From Salinicola peritrichatus (GTDB taxonomy: Bacteria; Pseudomonadota; Gammaproteobacteria; Pseudomonadales; Halomonadaceae), in contig NZ_PZJU01000066.1 of the NCBI RefSeq assembly GCF_003206715.1, forward strand, positions 1 through 62,090: DNA of 62,090 bases, in the 5' to 3' direction. The notes beneath the pieces are model-generated. The model worked only from the letters and a program-made list of their open reading frames with translations, was not told where the DNA came from and made no database searches. A program made the position numbers and the translations under genes. Each line of letters opens with the position of its first letter. Position 1 is the first letter of the stretch. This document shows positions 53,977 to 62,090 of this stretch, in pieces.

Positions 53977-54891
53977 TCAAGCCGGATGTTCGGCAGCCCA
54001 GTGCTGCGCAATATCCACACGCCGCGTTATCCACACCCGGTCGTGAGCTTCGACGTGATCGAGGAAGCGCTGCAGCGCGCGGAAACGTCCCGGGCGGCCG
54101 ACCAGGCGGCAGTGAAGACCGATCGAGAGCATCTTCGGCGTCTCCGCGCCCTCGGCATAGAGCACGTCGAAGGCGTCACGCAGATACTGAAAGAACGGCT
54201 CGCCATGGTCGAAGCCGGTCGGCGAGGCGAAGCGCATGTCGTTGGTGTCCAGCGTATAGGGCACGATCAGGTGACGATGGGTCTGGCCCTGGCTATCTTG
54301 AGCGTCACTCCAGAACGGCAGGTCGTCGCCGTAATAGTCGCTATCGTAGAGAAAGCCGCCCTGGTCGAGCAGCAGGCGCCGGGTGTTGGGGCTGTCGCGG
54401 CCGGTGTACCAGCCGAGCGGGCGTTCGCCGTACAGTGTCTCGAAGATATTGAGCGCGCGCTGCATATGCTCCCGCTCGACCGCTTCCGGCACGTTCTGAT
54501 AGTGAATCCAGCGCCAGCCGTGGCAAGCGATTTCGTGGCCCAGCTCCTTGAAGGCCTGGGCGACTTCCGGATTGCGCTCCAGCGCCATCGCCACGCCGAA
54601 GATCGTCAGCGGCAACCCGCGCCGCTCGAACTCCCGCAGCACCCGCCACACGCCGGCCCGCGCACCGTATTCGTAGATCGACTCCATGCTCAGGTGGCGG
54701 TCCGGATAGGCCTCGGCCCCGGCGATCTCGGAGAGGAACTGCTCGGAGTGGGAATCACCGTGCAGCACGCAGTTTTCGCCGCCCTCCTCGTAATTGAGCA
54801 CGAACTGTACCGCAATGCGTGCGCCGTTCGGCCAGTTGGCCTGGGGCGGCGTATGGCCGTAGCCGATCAGGTCACGGGGATATTCGGACAT
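53977..54891 (-). CDS. puuE: Allantoinase PuuE (polysaccharide deacetylase-like)
   Basis: A 304-residue enzyme of the cofactor-independent allantoinase type. VQFVLNYEEGGENCVLHGD at about residues 28-46, YEYGARAGVWRVLREFE and HEIACHGWRWIHYQNV are PuuE signatures; the NodB-fold metal triad of true deacetylases is modified as known for this group. It hydrolyses allantoin to allantoate. It is co-directional with allE and divergent from hpxA. The step from allantoate to ureidoglycine (AllC) is not in this window. Confidence 0.93.
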   Translation of the reverse strand: MSEYPRDLIGYGHTPPQANWPNGARIAVQFVLNYEEGGENCVLHGDSHSEQFLSEIAGAEAYPDRHLSMESIYEYGARAGVWRVLREFERRGLPLTIFGVAMALERNPEVAQAFKELGHEIACHGWRWIHYQNVPEAVEREHMQRALNIFETLYGERPLGWYTGRDSPNTRRLLLDQGGFLYDSDYYGDDLPFWSDAQDSQGQTHRHLIVPYTLDTNDMRFASPTGFDHGEPFFQYLRDAFDVLYAEGAETPKMLSIGLHCRLVGRPGRFRALQRFLDHVEAHDRVWITRRVDIAQHWAAEHPA

Positions 54892-55051
54892 GGCGACCTT
54901 CCTGTGTCTGTTGTTCTTTCGATTCCGCTGCCGGCAGTCGCGATTCAGCGAAGGCAGCGATCAATCGATATTGTATCCAAAATCGGTTATTTTTGTGGAC
55001 AAAACAAGTGCGCCTGGCTCCCGGCGCCGACTCTCGCCAAGGTACCCGCCG
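54892..55051. promoter_or_regulatory. Divergent puuE/hpxA promoter with two operator-like palindromes
   Basis: TTGTATCCAA (54971-54980) resembles the TTGTATACAA seen before the permease gene, and TTTTGTGGACAAAA (54991-55004) is a perfect palindrome with 6-bp arms. Both sit between the divergent allantoinase and racemase genes and probably bind the same regulator. Confidence 0.65.
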
Positions 55052-55783
55052 ATGCACATCCATGTCATCAATCCCAATACCACCGCCAGCATGACCGACA
55101 AGATCGGCGCCTGCGCCAGCCGCGTGGCCGCCGCCGCCACCGAGATCCACGTCAGCCAGCCGGCGAGCGGTCCGGTATCGATCGAGAGCCACCTCGACGA
55201 GGCGATCAGCGCCGTCGGCGTGCTGGAGGAGATTCGTCGCGGCGAGGCCGAGGGGATGGACGCCTATGTGATCGCCTGCTTCGGCGACCCTGGCCTGATG
55301 GCGGCGCGGGAGTTGACCCGGGCGCCGGTCATCGGCATCGCCGAGGCCGGCTTTCACCTGGCGACACTGATCAGTACCCGCTTCTCGGTGGTCACCACGC
55401 TCGGCCGCACCGCGATCATCGCCGAGCACCTGTTGAGCCAATACGGCTTCCGCGAGCACTGCCGCCGCGTGCGCGCCATCGATCTGCCGGTACTGGAGCT
55501 GGAGAACCCGGCGGGCAACGCCTATCAGGCGCTGCTGGCGGAGTGTCGTCGGGCGCGGGACGAGGACGGCATCGGCGCCATCGTGCTCGGTTGCGGCGGC
55601 ATGGCCGACCTGACCGAGCGCCTGACCCGGGAACTCGGCCTGCCGGTGGTGGAAGGCGTCAGCGCCGCGGTCAAGCTGGCGGAGTCGCTGGTCTCGCTGG
55701 GCCTGGGCACGAGCAAGCACGGCGACCTCGCCTTCCCCCGGCCCAAGCCGTTTGCCGGGCGTTTTGCCGACTGGGGCGAATGA
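55052..55783 (+). CDS. hpxA: Allantoin racemase (Asp/Glu/hydantoin racemase family)
   Basis: A 243-residue enzyme. The two catalytic Cys are in VIACFGDPG and VLGCGGMAD, with INPNTTASMTDKI at the N-terminus, all typical of hydantoin/allantoin racemases. It interconverts R- and S-allantoin so that both feed PuuE. I choose ATG 55052 (MHIHVINPN); the upstream frame to 54890 is not conserved. Convergent with brxL, 43 bp apart. Confidence 0.9.
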   Translation: MHIHVINPNTTASMTDKIGACASRVAAAATEIHVSQPASGPVSIESHLDEAISAVGVLEEIRRGEAEGMDAYVIACFGDPGLMAARELTRAPVIGIAEAGFHLATLISTRFSVVTTLGRTAIIAEHLLSQYGFREHCRRVRAIDLPVLELENPAGNAYQALLAECRRARDEDGIGAIVLGCGGMADLTERLTRELGLPVVEGVSAAVKLAESLVSLGLGTSKHGDLAFPRPKPFAGRFADWGE

Positions 55784-55826
55784 TCGTCGGCCACGAAGGC
55801 GATTTTACTAATGTCTGGCCGAGCGC

Positions 55827-57872
55827 CTACTCCACAACGGCTTTGAGCAGAGCATCCCGCGCGTCGGAATAAAACTGGATATCGATCTTGGTCGCCATAT
55901 CATCCGACAGGTCAAATAACTGCCGGCGGCAGGCAACAGGCATCAGCAATGCGGTCGCGCCCTTCTCCACAGCGATTTCCGCAATCGTCACTGGATTGTG
56001 GATCGGCTCCACGGAGCCCCCCAGATTAATCTCCCCCACAATGATCAAACCACCGCGCACACTTTTCTTCAGTAGCGCCGTGCTCAATGCGACCAGAGAC
56101 GCCATGCCAAGCTTGGCGCCTGATTTGGAGGCGTCGAACGCTCGCAACTGAACCGTAAACTCGTGGTGACGCGGATCCTTGTCGCCTACCAGTTGCGCCG
56201 ACCGGGCGTATAGGTTCTGCTCCGCATAACCGATGCTTTCCTTGAACGCGGGCGGTACCGGCTTGTTCAGGACCTTGACGCCCGACCCTGGGCCTTCGTT
56301 CACCTCGATCCGGTACAGACCGGGATGTTCCTCTCCGCCACCCGGAGAGACGGTCCATACTTGGCCAGGCTCCAGGGGATCGTCACCAATGCTGTTCTCG
56401 CTCTGGAGTTCTGGAGTGGAAACAAATTTCTCAACACCATCGGCGCCCATGACATAGCTGAAATGGGTATTCCTGAATTCTGCCGCACCAATCCGTTTCT
56501 GCTGTTCCTTCACCCGGCGCCGGGCTTCCATGGCAATGCGAACGGCCCATTCGATATCTTCGTCCGAGACCTCATCGTCACCAGGATAAAGCAGCTTGAG
56601 CAGGCCGCTGACCGTTTTGTTCACCGCATTGGTATCCCGCCCGGACAGCGCGCCACCAAAAAACACCCGGTTCTGAATCAGGCTGACCCGGCTCTGATTG
56701 CGCAGCTGGCTCCAGCACTCCGACAGGAAGTCGCTGACCAGGCCGAAATGGTCGGTTAACAGCTCCTTGCTGATTTTCGGCACGTCCCAGCCTGGCAAGA
56801 AGGCGTGGATACGGTCCATGAAGGCCGTATCATCCTTCATTTCCGGGGGCATGGGGCCGAACAGGTGGCCTATCCGCTGCTGATGTTCCACATCCACGTC
56901 AAAGTTGCCCACCAGTACGATGCTGCCATCGGCTCGAATATTTTCCTTGCCACGGCTGAACTCACCCGACTCCATGTAGCCCTTCATGATGTTCACGCCG
57001 TCCTTCTGGTCGAAGGAAATACCCGAGACCTCGTCGAAGCAGACCACGTCGTACTGACAGACCAAACCCCGCTGACCGCTGGCGTTGTTTACGAACATCT
57101 TGGCCACCGTGGCCTTACCACCGGAAATCAGGTGGGCGTAGGGTGACACCTGCTGGAACAAATGGCTCTTACCAGTACCCCTGGGGCCGAGCTCCACCAG
57201 GTTATAGTTACGCTCAACAAAGGGCACCATACGCAACAAAATTGCGTCCTGTTGCCGCTCCGACAGGCCGCTGGCCTCAATCCCCGTGGACCTTAGCAGC
57301 AGCTCTTTCCACTCCTGCGTCGTAAATTCCTTCCGGGCCTCTGCAAGGGTATCCAAAACGTCGCGCTTGGAGAGCTGGATCTCCCGCAGGGCTTCGACAC
57401 CGAAGGGGCGACCATTACTTTCCTGGGCAATGGCAGCATCGTAATTGAGCGTTACCTCGGCATAGAAACCGCCGGTCAGCATCCGCTCATGCTCGTTTAC
57501 CAAAGACGGTGAGATCCGCACGTCGTTCAGGCGGAGGCTGGGGAGGGAGGCAATATAGGAGTCTGTTTTCGTATCCAGGCGGGCGGTAATCAGGTCGATG
57601 ATTTTGACTTCACCGTTTTCCCTTGCCCGGGCCTTGAACAGCTCCTCCTCACCGGCCTTGACGGTGCGAGACTTGAGCTGCCGCTGCACGATCTCCAGGC
57701 CTTCGTTGATCTCTTCCTGGTCGGTGCTTGCGCAATATCGCCCGAGCAGGAACTCGACCACATAGGTGGGTACCGGGAATTGGCGGCTGAAGGTTCGTAC
57801 CAGGTCCTTTCGCACCAGGTAGCCATCCAGGGCCGTTGCGGCCTTTCTGTCGATATCGTCCAATTCCATCAC
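55827..57872 (-). CDS. brxL: BREX protein BrxL (AAA+ with Lon-like C-terminal domain)
   Basis: A 681-residue protein of the BREX phage-restriction system. Walker A is GPRGTGKS (residues 229-236), with CFDEVSGISF as Walker B. The C-terminal Lon-like domain (about 565-665) reads SKSGAKLGMASLVALSTAL; where Lon has GPSAG with the catalytic Ser, this has GAKLG, so peptidase activity is unlikely. BrxL assembles as a ring on DNA and is needed for phage restriction. It overlaps nothing and follows pglZ after 9 bp. Base composition is lower in GC than the allantoin genes. Confidence 0.93.
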   Translation of the reverse strand: MMELDDIDRKAATALDGYLVRKDLVRTFSRQFPVPTYVVEFLLGRYCASTDQEEINEGLEIVQRQLKSRTVKAGEEELFKARARENGEVKIIDLITARLDTKTDSYIASLPSLRLNDVRISPSLVNEHERMLTGGFYAEVTLNYDAAIAQESNGRPFGVEALREIQLSKRDVLDTLAEARKEFTTQEWKELLLRSTGIEASGLSERQQDAILLRMVPFVERNYNLVELGPRGTGKSHLFQQVSPYAHLISGGKATVAKMFVNNASGQRGLVCQYDVVCFDEVSGISFDQKDGVNIMKGYMESGEFSRGKENIRADGSIVLVGNFDVDVEHQQRIGHLFGPMPPEMKDDTAFMDRIHAFLPGWDVPKISKELLTDHFGLVSDFLSECWSQLRNQSRVSLIQNRVFFGGALSGRDTNAVNKTVSGLLKLLYPGDDEVSDEDIEWAVRIAMEARRRVKEQQKRIGAAEFRNTHFSYVMGADGVEKFVSTPELQSENSIGDDPLEPGQVWTVSPGGGEEHPGLYRIEVNEGPGSGVKVLNKPVPPAFKESIGYAEQNLYARSAQLVGDKDPRHHEFTVQLRAFDASKSGAKLGMASLVALSTALLKKSVRGGLIIVGEINLGGSVEPIHNPVTIAEIAVEKGATALLMPVACRRQLFDLSDDMATKIDIQFYSDARDALLKAVVE

Positions 57873-57881
57873 ATTTGCCTC

Positions 57882-60224
57882 TTAAGAAAGAGCCCCACCA
57901 ATCACGGTGCCCGTTTGGGCAACCAGAGAACCATTTTCGTCGAGCAGAACAACCACCGCTTTCTGCCCTTCCAGATCTTCATCTTCGACAACCACGGAAG
58001 CGGTGCCATTGGCCTTGAGCGGCTTCGACCCGACCACAACACTGCTGGCCGCTTCACCCGCGCGGGTACGGATATCCAATGTGAGCCCTGAATAGTCGCC
58101 CGTCACCGCCACCGTGCAACGCAACCCTTTCCACACCAGGTCGGTAAACTCCATGGCCCCTTGTGCGGAGGCGCCACCCGTCACCACCAATTGGAGTGTC
58201 AGACACTCCTGTAGACTCAGGCCGCCGTGAGCGTAACCCTCACCTTTCTTGAAACAGCTGATGCCATCGGCCAGGGCAAAGTAGTGACTGGGATTCCAGT
58301 ACCAGGGGAAGAGTCGCTCCTGGGTTTCCGCTCCGGCCTTCAGTGCGGCACAGCGCCCCCATTTGCTTTCAGCCAGTACGCTGGGCAGGTCAATTTTAGG
58401 TAGCCCCCCGGGCAGAAGCAGCCAGCCGTGATCGGTGACGACGCGCACTCGCTTCCAGCCCGCCGCCAATAGCTCGGTAATGCGGTTCTGCACTTCATTC
58501 AAAAGGCTTTCCAGGTGTTTGGCCAGCTTCCAGCCACGGTCGTGACCTTCATGGTCGATGTCGCCAAACTCACACCAGGCGAAACCTTCCCCCTGGCCGT
58601 CCTCTGTTCGATCCAGCAGCGTCCAGCCGGTGTCCTTCAGCAGTTTCTTGAGGTGATAGCCACCTTTGAGGGACTGGCCGGTCGCCGCCACGGCGGGTTC
58701 GAAATCCGCGCTGCCATCGCCCCCCCGAATTTTATCCCGGACTGGCGTCACCGCCGCCTTGCCTGTGGCGGTCACGCTGGGCAAAGCGGCCCAGGTGGGC
58801 GCCTCGTCCACATCCAGCCCTGAAGCTTCCAGCATCTCTGCCAGCCGCTTGCCCGTATCAAAGCGCAGCCCATCGACAAAGAGCACACAATCGCCGGGAG
58901 TTGCCGGAAATGGGGGCACCGTTGTGCAGGAGCCACCCGGATAGGAGGCACCATCAACGATCTTCTGCAGGTAGCGGGCGGATTCTTCCAGCCACGGAAG
59001 GTAAACCGCCCTGACTGCCGTTGTGACAGCCTCAAAGTCAGACGTACTCTCCACTTGGGCCAAGGCGCGCATTACGCCGTCATCCACTTTCCAGCCAGCG
59101 TTGGCATAGCCGTCCATCAGATCATCCACAGAACCCGCCGCCAGAGACGATTTTGCATAGTTGGCCATGGCGGCCAAGTGTTCCAGTGCACACGCCATCG
59201 GAGCTTCCCCTAGCTCCGCCCATACCAGTGATCGCCTGCCGCCGTGTATCTGTTCGAGCTCCAGTATTCTGGCTCGGGCCTGGTGCGCAGGAGCCTGGGC
59301 CAGAGCCAGCAAGTCACGGCGCAGGTGGTCTTCCTGGCTCTGGTTCCACTGAGGCCAGCCACCGGCCACGGTTTCATCGGCAAACAGATCAAAGGCCGGC
59401 GGTTGGCACTTGCGAATTTGGGCGGGAATATGGGGGTAGCGGTGGGGCGCCTCGCAGAAACGTTGCCAAACCGCCTGCCAAGGCCCCTCGTGGGCCGCAA
59501 GCTTGGCGCACCCGGCCAGCACCCCCTCATGCTGCGGATTGAAAGCCAACTGGGAGGTGCATACCGCCACAAAAGCCCGCCATTCGTTCTCACCCCTCGC
59601 AGCCTGGAATGCATCGCCCTGGTCCAGCCACAGCAGCAAATCCCGGGTGGGGTCGCCGCCGGTTAACAGGGTATTGAAGTAGTCCTTATCCAGGCGTTTG
59701 CCCTTGAGCAAGTCGACGTCTTCGTCGAGTAGTCGGTACAGCGCCAGTTGCATGGCGTGCCGGGTTTCGCTGTCCTGTGCCACATCCAGGCCAAGACCAC
59801 CCTGATCCGACTTCAGGTAGGCAAGGATGGTCCAGTCCTTGGCATTCACCTGGGACCAGATCACCCCCCGGTATTGCAACTCAGCCAGCGGCTTGAGCGA
59901 ATCCGGGCAACCTTCCACCGCCCGCAGATCCTGACGGCTGACGCCGGGCAGGTAGAGAATGGGTATCGTCCCATCTACCAGGGATACTTCATCCACCAAG
60001 CCGGCAATCACGCAGCGCAGCCAAATCGCCGGGCCGGTGCGCTTTTCGGGGGCATAGTCACCCAGCACCAGAAGCTCCGGCAATTCCGCCTGAAGGACCG
60101 GAATAACCGCTTCCCATTGCCGGTCACGGTCTGGCCAGAGGAGGCAGGCAGGGGCGACCTGAATGTCAGGATTGAAGGTGCCGGCGTCACGAATAGCCTT
60201 CAATAGTGCATCAACTACCTTCAC
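57882..60224 (-). CDS. pglZ: BREX-1 phosphatase-domain protein PglZ, type B
   Basis: A 780-residue protein starting at GTG. The N-terminal part (FNPDIQVAPACLLWPD, GDYAPEKRTGPAIWLRCV) is the type B PglZ pattern. The alkaline phosphatase-superfamily core is in the second half, with the metal-binding Asp in CVLFVDGLRFDTGKRLAEML and the later Asp-His in VVTDHGWLLLPGG. PglZ is a core BREX component thought to act with the PglX methyltransferase. Downstream is brxL; upstream is a large unrecognised gene with a 27-bp gap, all on the same strand. Confidence 0.9.
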   Translation of the reverse strand: MKVVDALLKAIRDAGTFNPDIQVAPACLLWPDRDRQWEAVIPVLQAELPELLVLGDYAPEKRTGPAIWLRCVIAGLVDEVSLVDGTIPILYLPGVSRQDLRAVEGCPDSLKPLAELQYRGVIWSQVNAKDWTILAYLKSDQGGLGLDVAQDSETRHAMQLALYRLLDEDVDLLKGKRLDKDYFNTLLTGGDPTRDLLLWLDQGDAFQAARGENEWRAFVAVCTSQLAFNPQHEGVLAGCAKLAAHEGPWQAVWQRFCEAPHRYPHIPAQIRKCQPPAFDLFADETVAGGWPQWNQSQEDHLRRDLLALAQAPAHQARARILELEQIHGGRRSLVWAELGEAPMACALEHLAAMANYAKSSLAAGSVDDLMDGYANAGWKVDDGVMRALAQVESTSDFEAVTTAVRAVYLPWLEESARYLQKIVDGASYPGGSCTTVPPFPATPGDCVLFVDGLRFDTGKRLAEMLEASGLDVDEAPTWAALPSVTATGKAAVTPVRDKIRGGDGSADFEPAVAATGQSLKGGYHLKKLLKDTGWTLLDRTEDGQGEGFAWCEFGDIDHEGHDRGWKLAKHLESLLNEVQNRITELLAAGWKRVRVVTDHGWLLLPGGLPKIDLPSVLAESKWGRCAALKAGAETQERLFPWYWNPSHYFALADGISCFKKGEGYAHGGLSLQECLTLQLVVTGGASAQGAMEFTDLVWKGLRCTVAVTGDYSGLTLDIRTRAGEAASSVVVGSKPLKANGTASVVVEDEDLEGQKAVVVLLDENGSLVAQTGTVIGGALS

Positions 60225-60251
60225 TCGCTAGCCCCCAAAACTCTATTACCG

Positions 60252-62090
60252 TCATTCATATTCGTCTTTTCCAAAACCTGCTCTGACCCGTTCTGCTTCC
60301 CTGATATAGTTTTCTGATAAGCCCCGCAAGGTCACGGCCAGCCTGTGGCAACCCGCGTTCTCGACATCCTCGGCCATCTTTCCGTATTTCTCAGCTAGAT
60401 CCATTTCCGGTTTGCCTGATGGATCAACCGTGTGAACACCGCGAGAATTGTATAAAGCGGTTCTGAAGCCATCGCGCATCTCTTCCGAGTAACGATTATT
60501 CAGCGCATCAGCCACGGCTCTATTGATCCATAAACCATCCGCATCGGGTGGCGAATAAATCAATGTCTTGCCAATGTTGAGCAGTGCCGCATTCAAGTGG
60601 CCTGACTCCGTACAAACTTCTCTAACCCTTTGAAGCCAACCTTTGAAGTGTTCAGAATCAAACGTTCCGTCATCTTTGAGTCCAGGCGGTCTTGTCCACT
60701 CACGGAGCAATCGGTGGGCGTTGGTGGCTATAGCCGTTTGCTCTTCAGAAGGCTCTCCGACCTTGTCTCCCTGCTTGTCCGAAAGATAAATTAGTTGAAT
60801 TACTTCACAGAAAAAATCAGGCTCATTAGCCAATTTTCGCTGTAAGTAAACAGGTTTGTTCCCATCGAGTTGATTAAGTAATGGCAAATAGGCCCATTCG
60901 ACTCTGAAAAGGTCGTCATCACTAACGGCACTATCCGACTGTAAGTGCTTTATCAGTTGAACCATGTGATAACTATCCATGGCGTGGTTTGGCTCGCTGG
61001 ATTTTAGCGCCCCAAGAAGAGCGCGCACGCATTGCTGCGGATCAATCGCCCTCTTCGAGTGCAGCATTCTTTCCAGACAGGTTATGGCTGCGTGTGGCCG
61101 CCCGTATTCGAGTAGCTTTTCAATGGCAAATTCGAGATCTTCTTTGGCGTCATAGGGGAAAGCACTTGCCCGAGCCCAATAATGCTCCTGATGCTCTTCA
61201 AGCCACTGCGCTGCTCGCTCCCAAGTTTCTCGACTGAAAGGCAAGCAAGCGAGAAACTGTCCCGTTTGTTTGGGACTCCATCCCGCTCTATTTACCCTGT
61301 CGCACCAATCCCAGCCCTCATCATGACGGCGGCGCCATATAAACGCGCCCACCAGGTCCAGGTGCTTTTCGTTCTCAGAATCCAAAAAGTTCGGTAGCAG
61401 CGTTTTTTCAATATCCGGCACAGATAGGTCAGCCAATGCGGCGCCAACATCACGAGGTGATGAGACGGTCTCGGCAAAACGAATTGCACCGTCTACACCA
61501 TCTTTTGCAATAATCTCACTGATGGCTGATGCTCGCCGCTCATCAAGCTTTCTACGCTGCTCCTCCCAGTCTCCAGACTCCTCGTAGAGGTCAAAGTCTC
61601 GACCTGAAAAAAGCTCCTGGTATAAGAGTAAGGGATCAGTCGGGGCCAGCTTATCCATAACTGCCTCGAGCGGCTTTAACAGCTCGTCAGGTAGCGACCA
61701 CTCTGCCTCTGGGAATCGCCGGTGTTTCTTGGTGAACTTGGAAAGTCGACGCCATAGGATTTGTCGTTGATCTTCAGGAAGCGACCGAATCTGATCGGAA
61801 GACAGAGTTTCAATCATCTGATCGAATGCTGGCCGAGTCAGATTGTCAGAGTGGTCAATTAACTCAGAAAGCTTGGCAACATCCAGTCCGGCTGCACTGA
61901 CCGCTAGCTCTGCGTATGACGATGTCTGTAACCAATACTCATGCTTTGTAACCCCTTTTTCCCAGTCATCCGGGATGATCTCTCTCCACTGCGGCTTATG
62001 GGTGCCAGAAGTCATCTGGTGTTGGTTGGGGAGCAGGCTTAATCCCGGCTTATTCATGAGGCCGGCCCGAAAACGAAGATAGTCGGGTAG
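60252..62090 (-). CDS. 3' part of a large unrecognised BREX-linked gene (partial)
   Basis: A reading frame open to the right edge; the first visible Met is at 62057 but the codons before it (up to 62090) contain no stop, so the 601 residues seen are most likely the C-terminal part of a bigger protein. The sequence is helical and rich in Trp, Glu and Arg (WRRRHDEGWDWCDRVNRAGW, FAIEKLLEYGRPHAAITCLE, LERMLHSKRAIDPQQCV), like TPR/HEAT-type repeats; no catalytic motif was recognised. It is in the slot between BREX core genes where extra defence genes (such as PARIS) are often found. The codon usage and AT content differ from the chromosome. Function unknown. Confidence 0.72.
   Translation of the reverse strand, partial: LPDYLRFRAGLMNKPGLSLLPNQHQMTSGTHKPQWREIIPDDWEKGVTKHEYWLQTSSYAELAVSAAGLDVAKLSELIDHSDNLTRPAFDQMIETLSSDQIRSLPEDQRQILWRRLSKFTKKHRRFPEAEWSLPDELLKPLEAVMDKLAPTDPLLLYQELFSGRDFDLYEESGDWEEQRRKLDERRASAISEIIAKDGVDGAIRFAETVSSPRDVGAALADLSVPDIEKTLLPNFLDSENEKHLDLVGAFIWRRRHDEGWDWCDRVNRAGWSPKQTGQFLACLPFSRETWERAAQWLEEHQEHYWARASAFPYDAKEDLEFAIEKLLEYGRPHAAITCLERMLHSKRAIDPQQCVRALLGALKSSEPNHAMDSYHMVQLIKHLQSDSAVSDDDLFRVEWAYLPLLNQLDGNKPVYLQRKLANEPDFFCEVIQLIYLSDKQGDKVGEPSEEQTAIATNAHRLLREWTRPPGLKDDGTFDSEHFKGWLQRVREVCTESGHLNAALLNIGKTLIYSPPDADGLWINRAVADALNNRYSEEMRDGFRTALYNSRGVHTVDPSGKPEMDLAEKYGKMAEDVENAGCHRLAVTLRGLSENYIREAERVRAGFGKDEYE

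Noticed and set aside
55784-55826. Integration site for the BREX island at the hpxA end
   Set aside because: No tRNA, direct repeat or integrase is visible at this junction; the other end of the island is outside the window.

Overview
The window reads as the chromosome of a high-GC, heterotrophic gammaproteobacterium, most likely a member of the Halomonadaceae (Halomonas and relatives). This is inferred from the overall look of the core proteins (HemE, RibA, SoxR, Dxs, IspA, XseB, SerA, PpsA) and from the density of amino-acid, purine and compatible nitrogen-compound catabolism genes; I could not run a search to confirm it. No tRNA, rRNA, CRISPR array or intact insertion sequence was seen. 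Gene density is about one per kb, with many ATGA overlaps inside operons.

Left part (1-14.5 kb): a general L-amino-acid ABC importer (aapJQMP) with a RidA protein at its end; hemE with a DCC-type thiol oxidoreductase and a VanZ-like protein; ribA; a hemolysin III (PAQR) protein; a soxR gene that is frameshifted in a G run although its SoxR box and 19-bp-spacer promoter are perfect, facing an FMN reductase plus ABC exporter operon; ppsA.

Central accessory region (14.5-28.7 kb): a guanidine-utilisation operon on the minus strand. A guanidine-I (ykkC) riboswitch at about 26326-26456 precedes a NitT/TauT-type importer, the two carboxyguanidine deiminase subunits, a biotin-dependent guanidine (urea-type) carboxylase and an allophanate hydrolase. 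The same operon continues into a 2-oxoglutarate/Fe(II) oxygenase and an unrecognised 229-residue protein, which is the most interesting extension of the known pathway. On the upstream side sits a YkkC/YkkD-like small multidrug resistance pair with a divergent TetR regulator and a clear operator palindrome. On the far downstream side sits a fragment of a second YkkD-like gene, so the operon is flanked by about 170 bp of direct repeat. Next come an intact antitoxin with a doubly frameshifted RelE/ParE toxin.

Right of this (28.7-44.6 kb): a methyltransferase-like protein, a DjlA/TerB-type co-chaperone, dxs-ispA-xseB (dxs with a 30-bp tandem repeat in its coding sequence), a zinc alcohol dehydrogenase, serA, an ATP-grasp ligase, an S15/CocE hydrolase, a small lipoprotein, a TonB-dependent receptor, an SDR dehydrogenase and a DUF481 outer-membrane protein. 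Two copies of a 150-bp dispersed repeat lie directly upstream of the hydrolase and the SDR gene.

44.9-50.7 kb is a D-amino-acid module: a DSD1-type D-amino acid lyase divergent from an RpiR regulator, followed by an N-acyl-D-amino-acid deacylase, RidA and a sodium:solute symporter. 50.8-55.8 kb is an allantoin/ureide module (ureidoglycolate lyase, NCS1 permease, ureidoglycine aminohydrolase, PuuE allantoinase, allantoin racemase) whose three promoter regions share TTGTATACAA-like operators. The right end (55.8-62.1 kb) is part of a BREX phage-defence island in lower-GC DNA: brxL, a type B pglZ and the 3' part of a large unrecognised gene that runs off the window.
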